Positions 25,787 through 34,571 of a DNA stretch of 64,000 nucleotides are shown in pieces. Positions within the stretch are counted from its first letter, which is position 1; every line of letters starts with the position of its first letter. This DNA is from Bermanella sp047621325 (GTDB taxonomy: Bacteria; Pseudomonadota; Gammaproteobacteria; Pseudomonadales; Oceanobacteraceae). A model generated the notes under the pieces. It saw only the letters and a program-made list of their open reading frames with translations, ran no database searches and was not told the origin of the DNA. The DNA lies in contig JBLHLT010000005.1 in the NCBI GenBank assembly GCA_047621325.1, positions 62,001 through 126,000 of the forward strand, given 5' to 3'. The translations under genes were made by a program, and so were the position numbers.

Positions 25787-28700
25787 ATGAGTATTTCAGA
25801 TCTCAGTATAAAACGTCCTGTCTTTGCTACTGTTTTAAATATAGTGGTTGTTCTATTAGGTTTTATCGCGTTCGAACGCTTAACTGTACGTGAATATCCT
25901 AATATTGATGTGCCTGTTGTAACCGTTGAGACCGTTTATATTGGTGCCAATGCATCCATTATGGAATCGCAAATTGCTCAAATACTTGAGGATTCATTAT
26001 CCGGTGTCGAGGGGATTGATTATTTGGTCTCTAAAAACAGCTCCGAAAAATCTCAAATCACTGTCTATTTTAAGCTTGATCGTGATGCCGATAGTGCAGC
26101 CAATGACGTACGCGACCGTGTTGGGCGGGTGCGTGGTCTTTTGCCAACGGGTATCGAAGAGCCAATCGTTTCAAAAGTCGAAGCCGATGCACAGCCTATT
26201 ATTTGGATGGCATTTTCAAGCGATCGACACTCTGCACTCGATGTAACCGAATATGCAGACCGTCAAGTAAAAGATCCGCTGCAAACAGTGCCTGGTGTGG
26301 CCAGCGTTATTCTTGCTGGTGAGCGTCAGTACGCAATGCGAATTTGGCTAGACCGTAATAAAATGGCCGCTTTTAATGTGACACCCCAAGAAGTTGAACT
26401 TGCTTTACGCCAGCAAAATATTGAAGTACCCGGTGGTCGTATTGAAAGTGTTGAGCGTGAATTTACAGTTCTTACGCAAACCGATTTAAACAAAGAAGTC
26501 GAATTTGAAGAAATTATTTTGCGTAAAAGTAATAATTATTTAGTCCGTTTAAAGGATATTGCGCGCATTGAGCAAGCAGCCAAAAGCGAGCGAGTGGTAA
26601 CCCGTTTTAATGGTAAAAGTGCAGTGGCTTTAGGTGTTGTGAAGCAATCAGTGGCAAACCCATTGTCGGTTAGTGACAGTATTCAAGCGCGCCTACCAAA
26701 AATACGTGAAGCCTTACCAGAAGGTATGAAAGTTGAAATCGCTTATGATTCATCAGTGTTCATCTCACGTTCAATTGATTCTGTTTTTACTACGATATTT
26801 GAAGCAGTTGCATTAGTTGTTGTTGTTATATTCCTGTTTTTAAGAAACATGCGCGCAACACTTATCCCATTAATGACGATTCCTGTGTCTTTAATAGGTG
26901 TGTTTAGCATTATGCTGTTGTTTGGCTTTAGTATTAACACCCTTACCCTACTTGCTTTAGTGTTAGCCGTTGGTTTAGTGGTTGATGATGCTATCGTGGT
27001 GCTTGAAAACATTTATCGCTATATCGAAGAAGGAATGGAGCCATTACAAGCCGCCTATAAAGGTATGCGTGAAATTGCATTTGCTGTTATAGCTATGACA
27101 TTTACGTTGGCAGCGGTATTTGCACCAGTGGCATTTACACCGGGGCGTACTGGAAAGCTATTCAGTGAATTTGCGCTAACACTGGCAGGCGCTGTTATTG
27201 TTTCGGGTTTTGTTGCTTTGACATTAGCGCCAATGATGGCTTCTAAGATATTGCGCCACGAAAAAAATCCAAGTAAGTTCTATTTAAAAGGTGAAGTCGT
27301 TTTAAATAGCATTACTGAATTTTATAAAGGCATGCTGACACACGCACTAACTAAAACAAAGCTTGTAGCAAGCATTGCGCTGCTTACAGTAGTTGGTCTG
27401 GGTCTGTTATATAAGATGCTACCTAGTGAGCTTGCACCAGTTGAAGATCGTGGTTTTATCATTGGGTTTTCGATTGCGCCAGAAGGTGCAACCACTGCAT
27501 ATGTTGACCGTTATGCAAAACAAATAGAAGAAGTTTACAAAGGTATCCCAGAAAAAGACCGTTACTTTATGATTACGGGTTTTCCATCTGCCACAAATAG
27601 TATCTCTTTCTTACGTGTTCTGGATTGGGAAGAGCGCGATCGCTCGACTCAAGCGATCGCCAATTCTATTATGGGCCCAATGTTTGGCGGTATTACGGGG
27701 ACTATGTCATTCCCTATGCTGCCACCTTCTCTTGGGCAGAGTATTATCTCGCGCCCAATAGAAGTGGTTGTGCAAACAACGCAAGGTTATGAGCAGCTGA
27801 ATAAATTTATGCAGGCGCTTATGGGTAAGGTGTATACCGCAGGGTTATTTACTCAGCCAGATACCGACTTGAAATTAAACAAACCACAACTGGATATTTC
27901 GGTTAATCGCGATAAAGCAGCTGACTTAGGCGTTGCCGTTTCTGAACTGGGTGCAACTTTGGAAACAATGATGGCCGGACGAGAAGTCACTCGTTATAAA
28001 AAAGGGGCCGAGCAATATGATGTTATCTTACAAGTTGAAGATAAGGATCGTGCTAGCCCTCAGGATATTAGCCAGATTTATGTTCGAGGCAATGGTGGCG
28101 TTATGATTCCGCTATCTAACCTTGTCACCGTTAAAGAAAGCATCGCGCCGAAAGAGCTTAATCATTTCAATAAATTAAAGTCGGCTATCGTACAAGCGGG
28201 TTTAGCGCCTGGCGTGGATGTTGAAACCGGTTTAGCCTTTATCGAAAATGCAATCAATGAGCTTTCTGTTGAAATGGGCATTCCTGTTCAAGTTGATTAC
28301 GCTGGTCAAACCCGTGAATACAAAGAATCAGGTGCAGGGTTAATGCAGACGTTCATTTTAGCGCTTTTGTTTATTTACCTAGTTTTAGCGGCGCAATTTG
28401 AGAGTTTTAAAAGCCCGCTGATTATTATGCTGTCAGTGCCCCCGGCTTTACTAGGTGCGGTAATTGCACTCTGGTTAAGCGGCGGTACTGCCAATGTATA
28501 CAGCCAAATTGGCTTATTAACACTGGTCGGTTTAATCACTAAGCACGGTATTTTAATTGTTGAATTTGCTAATCAGTTGCAGGAGCAAGGCAAGGAGAAG
28601 CTGGCATCTGTCATTGAGTCGGCCACGATGCGATTACGCCCTATTTTAATGACAACTGCTGCAATGGTGCTGGGCGCTATCCCATTAGCATTGGCAACCG

Positions 28701-28831
28701 GCGCAGGCGCTGAAAGTCGTGAACAAATTGGCTGGGTAATTGTAGGTGGTATGTCTATTGGCACGATGCTGACACTGTTCATCGTACCTGCCTTTTATAT
28801 GCTACTTGCTAAGGATCATAAGCCTACTTAG
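25787..28831 (+). CDS. RND efflux transporter, HAE1-like
   Basis: This inner-membrane proton-driven pump has 1014 residues and the family start MSISDLSIKRPVFATVLNIVVVLLGF. The proton-relay aspartates are present in LVVDDAIVVLENIYR and the relay lysine in GLITKHGILIVEFANQ, where the residue after Lys is His rather than the Asn seen in AcrB. It has twelve membrane segments in two halves, each followed by a large periplasmic loop. No outer-membrane factor gene is next to it, so it must borrow a TolC/OprM-type channel. A terminator follows. Confidence 0.94.
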   Translation: MSISDLSIKRPVFATVLNIVVVLLGFIAFERLTVREYPNIDVPVVTVETVYIGANASIMESQIAQILEDSLSGVEGIDYLVSKNSSEKSQITVYFKLDRDADSAANDVRDRVGRVRGLLPTGIEEPIVSKVEADAQPIIWMAFSSDRHSALDVTEYADRQVKDPLQTVPGVASVILAGERQYAMRIWLDRNKMAAFNVTPQEVELALRQQNIEVPGGRIESVEREFTVLTQTDLNKEVEFEEIILRKSNNYLVRLKDIARIEQAAKSERVVTRFNGKSAVALGVVKQSVANPLSVSDSIQARLPKIREALPEGMKVEIAYDSSVFISRSIDSVFTTIFEAVALVVVVIFLFLRNMRATLIPLMTIPVSLIGVFSIMLLFGFSINTLTLLALVLAVGLVVDDAIVVLENIYRYIEEGMEPLQAAYKGMREIAFAVIAMTFTLAAVFAPVAFTPGRTGKLFSEFALTLAGAVIVSGFVALTLAPMMASKILRHEKNPSKFYLKGEVVLNSITEFYKGMLTHALTKTKLVASIALLTVVGLGLLYKMLPSELAPVEDRGFIIGFSIAPEGATTAYVDRYAKQIEEVYKGIPEKDRYFMITGFPSATNSISFLRVLDWEERDRSTQAIANSIMGPMFGGITGTMSFPMLPPSLGQSIISRPIEVVVQTTQGYEQLNKFMQALMGKVYTAGLFTQPDTDLKLNKPQLDISVNRDKAADLGVAVSELGATLETMMAGREVTRYKKGAEQYDVILQVEDKDRASPQDISQIYVRGNGGVMIPLSNLVTVKESIAPKELNHFNKLKSAIVQAGLAPGVDVETGLAFIENAINELSVEMGIPVQVDYAGQTREYKESGAGLMQTFILALLFIYLVLAAQFESFKSPLIIMLSVPPALLGAVIALWLSGGTANVYSQIGLLTLVGLITKHGILIVEFANQLQEQGKEKLASVIESATMRLRPILMTTAAMVLGAIPLALATGAGAESREQIGWVIVGGMSIGTMLTLFIVPAFYMLLAKDHKPT

Positions 28832-28846
28832 TGTTATGGTGTTTGT

Positions 28847-28872
28847 AAGGCGGCCATTTGGTCGCCTTTTTT
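28847..28872 (+). terminator. Intrinsic terminator after the RND operon
   Basis: AAGGCGGCC and GGTCGCCTT pair (one G-T wobble) around ATTT and run into six Ts. Confidence 0.88.
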
Positions 28873-28940
28873 CGTTTAGATTATGGGGTTTCAGTCACTC
28901 ATAGGTATAATGCAGGAAATTTACCGGATTGGATTAATTC

Positions 28941-29978
28941 ATGACTGAGCAACTTGTCATTACACGCCCAGATGATTGGCACTTACACCTTAGAGACGGC
29001 GACGCCTTGCAGTACACGGTGCCCGCTACAGCAAAAGTCATGTCTCGTGCTATTATCATGCCTAATCTGCGCCCGCCCGTCATGGACGCCGCTCAAGCTC
29101 TTGCATATCGCGCCCGTATTCTTGAACACAGTAAGGGTTATCCGCAATTCAATCCGTTAATGGTTCTTTATTTAACCGATAACACCACGCCCGAATTAAT
29201 CGCAGAAGCGGCTAAAAGTGGCCATGTGGTCGCCGCAAAACTATACCCTGCTGGTGCAACAACCAATTCAGATTCTGGGGTAACGGATTTAGCCAAGCTT
29301 GAAGATATTGCTCAGGCTCTAGCTGAAAACAATATGCCCTTATTGGTTCACGGTGAAGTCACCGATAATCATGTCGATATATTTGATCGTGAAAAAGCAT
29401 TCCTTGATGACATTCTTGCTCCACTTGTAGCAAAAGTGCCTAATCTTCGATTAGTCGTTGAGCATATTACGACCAAAGATTCCGCCGACTTTGTTCAATC
29501 ACAAGGTGACAATGTAGGTGCAACCATTACGGTTCAACATCTCGCGTTTAATCGTAATCACATGTTGGTTGGTGGTATTCGCCCTCACCTATTTTGTTTG
29601 CCAATTCTCAAACGCAATATTCACCAGCAAGCATTGCAAGATGTAGTTGCAAGTGGACATAGCCGTTTCTTTTTAGGGACAGACTCAGCCCCGCATGCTC
29701 GCTCTGCAAAAGAAAATGCCTGTGGTTGTGCAGGTTGTTTCAGTGCTTATGCGGCCATTGAATTGTACGCTGAAATTTTTGAAGACTTAGGTGCACTTAA
29801 TAAGTTAGAAGCCTTTGCTAGTTTTAATGGCCCTGATTTTTATCAATTACCGCGTAACAAAGACACGATCACCTTGATTAAAGAATCTTGGCAAGCGCCT
29901 GAAACCATGGATTTTGCAGGTGATGTCATTGTGCCACTGCGTGCGGGTGAAATGCTAAAGTGGAAGCTTAAAGCGTAA
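28941..29978 (+). CDS. pyrC: Dihydroorotase
   Basis: PyrC interconverts N-carbamoyl-L-aspartate and dihydroorotate in pyrimidine synthesis. The 345-residue sequence matches the type II enzyme: RPDDWHLHLRDGDAL with the zinc histidines, KLYPAGATTNSDSGV with the carboxylatable lysine, LLVHGEVTD, VVEHITT and FLGTDSAPH with the catalytic aspartate. The tail (FYQLPRNKDTITL) is typical. A tyrosine recombinase gene starts two bases after its stop. Confidence 0.97.
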   Translation: MTEQLVITRPDDWHLHLRDGDALQYTVPATAKVMSRAIIMPNLRPPVMDAAQALAYRARILEHSKGYPQFNPLMVLYLTDNTTPELIAEAAKSGHVVAAKLYPAGATTNSDSGVTDLAKLEDIAQALAENNMPLLVHGEVTDNHVDIFDREKAFLDDILAPLVAKVPNLRLVVEHITTKDSADFVQSQGDNVGATITVQHLAFNRNHMLVGGIRPHLFCLPILKRNIHQQALQDVVASGHSRFFLGTDSAPHARSAKENACGCAGCFSAYAAIELYAEIFEDLGALNKLEAFASFNGPDFYQLPRNKDTITLIKESWQAPETMDFAGDVIVPLRAGEMLKWKLKA

Positions 29979-29980
29979 CT

Positions 29981-31222
29981 ATGATCACTAAAGTAATACC
30001 TCAACCTATATTTGATAATCTACAATTTTTACCTGATGCGTTTAAATACAGTGCACAAGAAATAGGTAAAAACTTTACTGCACAGCAGCAACAAGATTAC
30101 TTTTATAGTGTGAGGTACTTACTGAGCTACAAAGGCAGCACGGCAACATTTAATTCTTACCGTCGTGAAGTTGAACGCTTGTTGCAGTGGCTTTGGCAGA
30201 TTAAAGACTACTCTCTTAGCGATGTTCGTCGCGAGCACATTGAAGAATATATTGAATTTTGCATCACACCTCCTATTCACTGGATCGGCAATAAAAATGT
30301 TGCCCGCTTTAAAAGCAAACAAGGTGAACGAGTGTGTAATGCCGACTGGCGCCCGTTTGTTAGTTCAACCGATAAAGCATCGGGTCAGCGCAAAGATGTA
30401 AAATTGTACGCCCCATCACAAAAAGCGATTCAGGCTTCATTTGCGATCCTCAGTTCCTTTTTTAATTTTTTAATACAAGAAGAATTTTTATCGGCAAACC
30501 CTGTGGCACTAGTAAGGCAGCGCAGTCGGTTTATTCAAAAATCGCAAAACCAAGAGCCTGTGCGCCGCATTAGCAATTACCAATGGGATGAGGTCATACG
30601 TGTAACGGAAACCCTTGCTCGTAAAGACCCTACTCAGCATGAACGCACACTTTTCATTCTGAACTGTTTGCTAGGTATGTATTTGCGAATTTCTGAATTA
30701 GTAGCCGATGAACGCTCGACACCTGTCATGGGGGACTTTAGGGCTGACCAAGATCGTAACTGGTGGTTTCATGTTGTTGGCAAGGGCAACAAGAGTCGTG
30801 TCATTACCGTATCTAATGCCATGCTCGATGCCCTCAAACGCTATCGTCGCCACCTAGGCTTGCCTGCGTTACCTTATTTAGGTGAGCAAACCCCTCTTAT
30901 TCCTAAAAGTCACGGCAATGGCCCTGTTACCAGTACTCGTCAAATTCGTAATCTAGTGCAGGCGTGTTTTAATCAGGCTTATGAAAACCTCGTTTTAGCC
31001 GGCCAAGAAAGTGAAGCAATGGAGCTAAAAGTAGCGACGGTTCACTGGTTAAGACACACGGGTATATCCGAAGATGTAAAAATACGCCCAAGAGAACACG
31101 TCAAAGAAGATGCGGGCCACACCAGCATGGCGACAACCGATAAGTATATAGACTCCGAACTCAGAGAGCGTCACGCCAGTGCAATTAACAAAAAGATCCG
31201 CCGAGAGCCTGAAGAGTTATAA
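29981..31222 (+). CDS. Tyrosine recombinase/integrase, chromosomal, apparently not in a mobile element
   Basis: The 413-residue protein has a SAM-like core-binding domain (about 35-180, SYRREVERLLQWLW) and a catalytic domain with the full set Arg236 (GMYLRISEL), Lys268 (VGKGNKSR), His355 and Arg358 (HWLRHTG), His380 (DAGHTS) and Tyr389 (DKYID). It should therefore be active in DNA strand exchange. It starts 2 bp after pyrC in the same direction, with no phage genes, tRNA or attachment repeats near it, so it may be a resident recombinase co-expressed with pyrC. It is longer than XerC/XerD (about 300) and carries an extra segment near 95-145. The target site is unknown. Confidence 0.88.
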   Translation: MITKVIPQPIFDNLQFLPDAFKYSAQEIGKNFTAQQQQDYFYSVRYLLSYKGSTATFNSYRREVERLLQWLWQIKDYSLSDVRREHIEEYIEFCITPPIHWIGNKNVARFKSKQGERVCNADWRPFVSSTDKASGQRKDVKLYAPSQKAIQASFAILSSFFNFLIQEEFLSANPVALVRQRSRFIQKSQNQEPVRRISNYQWDEVIRVTETLARKDPTQHERTLFILNCLLGMYLRISELVADERSTPVMGDFRADQDRNWWFHVVGKGNKSRVITVSNAMLDALKRYRRHLGLPALPYLGEQTPLIPKSHGNGPVTSTRQIRNLVQACFNQAYENLVLAGQESEAMELKVATVHWLRHTGISEDVKIRPREHVKEDAGHTSMATTDKYIDSELRERHASAINKKIRREPEEL

Positions 31223-31291
31223 ATAGTCTGTTTTTTACTCAAGACTTATGCCTAAAGCGTCTTAAGAACGCTGCTGCTTACACCTTTATTT

Positions 31292-31300
31292 TGATATAAT
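31292..31300 (+). promoter_or_regulatory. Extended -10 promoter of thiI
   Basis: TGATATAAT is a full extended -10 (TGnTATAAT). Transcription would begin near 31307, about 27 nt before the thiI ATG. No good -35 is visible, as often with extended -10 promoters. Confidence 0.6.
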
Positions 31301-31333
31301 GCGCTGCTTTCGCCTATCAACAAGTGCTCTCGT

Positions 31334-32779
31334 ATGAAATTTGTCATTAAGCTTTTCCCTGAAATCACCATCAAATCCAAGCCTGTTCGTAAGCGTTTTA
31401 TCGTGCAATTGCGCCGTAACATCAAAGATACCCTTAAATACTTTGAGATTGATTCTCACGTACAAGGTCAGTGGGATAGCATCGAAGTTGTGATTCAAGA
31501 CGACAACCTAGAAATAGAAACCCGAAAACAACTCAAACGTATTCCTGGAATCGCTAAGATACTGACAGTTAAAGAGCATAACTTTGCTACGTTTGATGAC
31601 ATGTTTGCTATCGCTAAAGATAACTACGCTGATGCCATAAAAGGTAAAACCTTTTGTGTACGTATAAAACGTACAGGACAGCATGATTTTAAATCAATTG
31701 ATGCAGAGCGCTATATTGGTGGCGGCTTAATGCAGCACTGCGAAGCCAAATCGGTGGATCTTAGAGATCCTGAGTACACGGTGCGCATGGAAATTCGTGG
31801 ACAACGCCTACACACAATTTCAGCTGTCGACAAAGGCTTGGGCGGATACCCAATGGGCTGTTTAGACGGTGTTTTATCATTGGTATCGGGTGGTTTTGAT
31901 TCAAATATCGCCAGTTACTTGATGTCTCGTCGAGGATTGCAAACACACTTCTTGTTCTTCAATTTAGGCGGCAGCGCTCATGAAATTGGTGTCAAGCAAG
32001 TGGCCCATTACTTATGGGAAACGTATGCAGTTTCTCACGGCGTTAAATTTGTAACCGTACCTTTTGAAGGTGTTGTTAGTGAGATATTAGAGAAAGTCGA
32101 TAATTCACAAATGGGCGTTATTCTAAAGCGTATGATGCTACGAGCAGGCAGCCATGTCGCTAAAGAATTAAATATTGATGCTATGGTAACAGGTGAAAGT
32201 ATTGCACAGGTTTCCAGTCAAACTTTACGTAACCTTACGGTTATCGACTCCGTGACCGATACATTAGTTTTGCGCCCACTAATCGCAATGGATAAACCTG
32301 ATATTATTGATTTAGCTCGCGAGATTGGTGTCTATGATTTTGCAGCCAGTATGCCGGAATATTGTGGTGTCATTTCAGTTAAGCCAACAACACGCGCCAA
32401 ACCAGAGAAAATTGAAGCTGAAGAAAACAACTTCAACTTTGATGTATTAGATCAAGCAATTGCCAATGCTCGCATTGAACGCATTCAACATGTTTTACGT
32501 AGCGCAGAAGGGGTTACTGAGATTGACCTAGTACAAGTTCCCGCTGCGAATGACTTAGTTATTGATATTCGACACCCACAAGAAGAGGAAGATGCCCCGT
32601 TACATCTTACCAATAATGAAATTGTTAAAATTCCGTTTTATCAATTAATTAACAAAATTGAAGAGCTGCCTAAAGATAGGAATATTTTACTCTACTGCGC
32701 TAAAGGCACCATGAGCCAGCTGCACGCTGAGCAATTAAAACAAAATGGGTTAGATAACGTTAAAGTGTTCAAGCCTTAA
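31334..32779 (+). CDS. thiI: tRNA 4-thiouridine synthetase ThiI with rhodanese domain
   Basis: ThiI transfers sulfur for 4-thiouridine at tRNA position 8 and, in enterobacteria, for the thiamine thiazole. The 481-residue protein has ferredoxin-like and THUMP domains (about 1-165), the PP-loop SGGFDS in the AANH domain, and a C-terminal rhodanese domain with Cys455 (LLYCAKGT) as the persulfide carrier. The rhodanese extension matches the E. coli form. An extended -10 promoter is just upstream and a strong terminator follows. Confidence 0.97.
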   Translation: MKFVIKLFPEITIKSKPVRKRFIVQLRRNIKDTLKYFEIDSHVQGQWDSIEVVIQDDNLEIETRKQLKRIPGIAKILTVKEHNFATFDDMFAIAKDNYADAIKGKTFCVRIKRTGQHDFKSIDAERYIGGGLMQHCEAKSVDLRDPEYTVRMEIRGQRLHTISAVDKGLGGYPMGCLDGVLSLVSGGFDSNIASYLMSRRGLQTHFLFFNLGGSAHEIGVKQVAHYLWETYAVSHGVKFVTVPFEGVVSEILEKVDNSQMGVILKRMMLRAGSHVAKELNIDAMVTGESIAQVSSQTLRNLTVIDSVTDTLVLRPLIAMDKPDIIDLAREIGVYDFAASMPEYCGVISVKPTTRAKPEKIEAEENNFNFDVLDQAIANARIERIQHVLRSAEGVTEIDLVQVPAANDLVIDIRHPQEEEDAPLHLTNNEIVKIPFYQLINKIEELPKDRNILLYCAKGTMSQLHAEQLKQNGLDNVKVFKP

Positions 32780-32795
32780 GGTCATAATACGCTAC

Positions 32796-32834
32796 AAAAA
32801 AGCCAGTAATCTCCACAGATTACTGGCTTTTTTT
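32796..32834. terminator. Bidirectional terminator between thiI and the DUF350-like gene
   Basis: A 17-bp perfect stem (AAAAAAGCCAGTAATCT with AGATTACTGGCTTTTTT) around a CCAC loop, with A- and T-runs serving both converging genes. Confidence 0.94.
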
Positions 32835-32858
32835 GTATTGGGAAAATTTCAAACTAAG

Positions 32859-33683
32859 CTAGTTGGCCAGTGCAGGTAATATAAAACCCCAACCTAGATA
32901 GATTGAACCTTCCAAAACAGCACGCCCTCCTTCGTAAGCTTCATCCTTTGGTAGAATAATACGTACGCATAACTCAGCAAGGGCAAGATAGGCAATTAAA
33001 AAGACGATTGAACTTACAAACCAAGCAACAACGGCAAGCTGCCATTGTGTATCCAAATCAGATGCAAAATGTGCGCTACTACTAATTGCGAGTGCAGCGC
33101 CTATGTGTTGCATTGCGGCTTTAATAATAGAGGCTCTGTTTGCTTTTAATAAGCTACCAGACATCCAAATTAGTCGTAATCGTGTCTCTAAGGCTAATAA
33201 GAATTGCGATAACACAAAACCAAATAAAAGCTCGTTCAAGCCAAGATTAACGTCTTGAGAAGACCATTCCATTGAAGCGCGAATAACAATGGCCGTACCA
33301 ATTAGGTGAGCCCCAGTTATGTAAGCCGCTGTAATATTACCGTGTTGGGTTGCGCTTGAAAGATTAAGGGTAGGCAAAACAACTTTATCTTGTATCCAGG
33401 CACCTAAGCGCAACAAGGTAATAGCGAGCAGGCCATATATCGTAACAAGCCACCATTCATCAAACAGTGTCAAACTGAACTCACCTGAGGTTACACCGGT
33501 AAGCGCCAACATAAGAGCGATCACACCACACGCTGTTTCGATATTACTAGCCTCTGAGTGATGATCAACAGGCTTTATAATAATACGACTTAACCAGCGC
33601 ATTGCCGCAACTAAGGTAAAGATAGCAATGAAGTCCACCAGTAAAAACATGGTGTATGAAGGGTCAGAAACCAACCAAGTCAT
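32859..33683 (-). CDS. DUF350-like multi-pass membrane protein
   Basis: The 274-residue protein has seven or eight hydrophobic segments. The block HGNITAAYITGAHLIGTAIVI resembles the repeat of DUF350 membrane proteins, and SNIETACGVIALMLALTG and GGRAVLEGSIYLGWGFILP look like related copies, so the protein may be built from repeated DUF350 units. Function is unknown. AAGG precedes the ATG. It is divergent from xthA; the gene pair shares a 72-bp control region. Confidence 0.65.
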   Translation of the reverse strand: MTWLVSDPSYTMFLLVDFIAIFTLVAAMRWLSRIIIKPVDHHSEASNIETACGVIALMLALTGVTSGEFSLTLFDEWWLVTIYGLLAITLLRLGAWIQDKVVLPTLNLSSATQHGNITAAYITGAHLIGTAIVIRASMEWSSQDVNLGLNELLFGFVLSQFLLALETRLRLIWMSGSLLKANRASIIKAAMQHIGAALAISSSAHFASDLDTQWQLAVVAWFVSSIVFLIAYLALAELCVRIILPKDEAYEGGRAVLEGSIYLGWGFILPALAN

Positions 33684-33716
33684 GAAAAACCTTTTTCGTA
33701 TTAAGTGTCAGCTGCT

Positions 33717-33722
33717 TATAAT
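33717..33722 (+). promoter_or_regulatory. Candidate -10 box of xthA
   Basis: A perfect TATAAT 34 bp before the xthA ATG; the -35 region is weak. It supports the ATG at 33756 over an in-frame start at 33705, which would lie upstream of the transcript. Confidence 0.5.
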
Positions 33723-33755
33723 GCCGACATTGTTTCAAAAGTCACGGACCAAACC

Positions 33756-34571
33756 ATGAAAATCGTCTCATTTAACGTAAATGGCATACGCGCACGTATG
33801 CATCAACTTGAAGCCATTAAGCAACAATTGGCAGCCGATGTACTGGGCCTACAAGAAGTAAAGGCCATGCCTGATCAGTTACCACTTGATGAGATATCAG
33901 CACTTGGCTGGCACACCGAAGTACACAGCCAAAAGGCTCACTATGGTGTCGCAACACTTTCTATCGAAAAGCCTCTAACGGTACAAAAAGGATTTCCAAG
34001 CGATGATGACGAATCACAAAAGCGATTCATTCACACTAGCCACAAAACTCCAAACGGTGAAACCTTACACATACTTAATGGTTATTTTCCTCAAGGTGAA
34101 AACCGCAGTCATGAAACAAAATTTCCAGCAAAAGAAAAATATTACGCCGATCTTTTAAGTTATTTAGAAAACAACTTTAATCCTGATGACAACGTCATTG
34201 TTATGGGCGATATAAATGTGGCGCCTATTGATCAAGATATTGGTATTGGAGCGGTAAACGCGAAGCGATGGTTAAAAACAGGTAAATGTGCGTTTTTGCC
34301 AGAAGAGCGTGAATGGGTGGCAAAATTAACTAGCTGGGGTCTAGTGGATAGCTATCGATTATTAAACCCGAGTATCAATGATCGTTTTAGCTGGTTTGAT
34401 TATCGTAGTCGAGGCTTCGAAGATGAGCCTAAGCGAGGATTAAGAATAGATTTAATTATGATCACCAAACCTTTAGTAGATCGTTTAATTAATGCAGGTA
34501 TCAATTATGACGTGAGAGGCATGGAAAAACCAAGCGACCACGCCCCTATTTTTATTGAACTAGATTATTAA
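33756..34571 (+). CDS. xthA: Exodeoxyribonuclease III
   Basis: This is a 3'-5' exonuclease and AP endonuclease of base-excision repair in the EEP superfamily. From ATG 33756 the 271 residues begin MKIVSFNVNGIRAR and contain the metal-binding GLQEVK, NGYFPQGENR, GDINVAPIDQDIG, the DNA-contacting DYRSRGFEDEPKRGLRIDLIM and the catalytic SDHAPIFIEL. The 3' end overlaps the convergent TPR gene by four bases and I see no terminator there. Confidence 0.96.
   Translation: MKIVSFNVNGIRARMHQLEAIKQQLAADVLGLQEVKAMPDQLPLDEISALGWHTEVHSQKAHYGVATLSIEKPLTVQKGFPSDDDESQKRFIHTSHKTPNGETLHILNGYFPQGENRSHETKFPAKEKYYADLLSYLENNFNPDDNVIVMGDINVAPIDQDIGIGAVNAKRWLKTGKCAFLPEEREWVAKLTSWGLVDSYRLLNPSINDRFSWFDYRSRGFEDEPKRGLRIDLIMITKPLVDRLINAGINYDVRGMEKPSDHAPIFIELDY

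Noticed and set aside
29981..31222. Prophage or genomic island around the integrase
   Set aside because: Flanking genes are pyrC and thiI with normal spacing; I see no phage genes, tRNA, att repeats or change in base composition.
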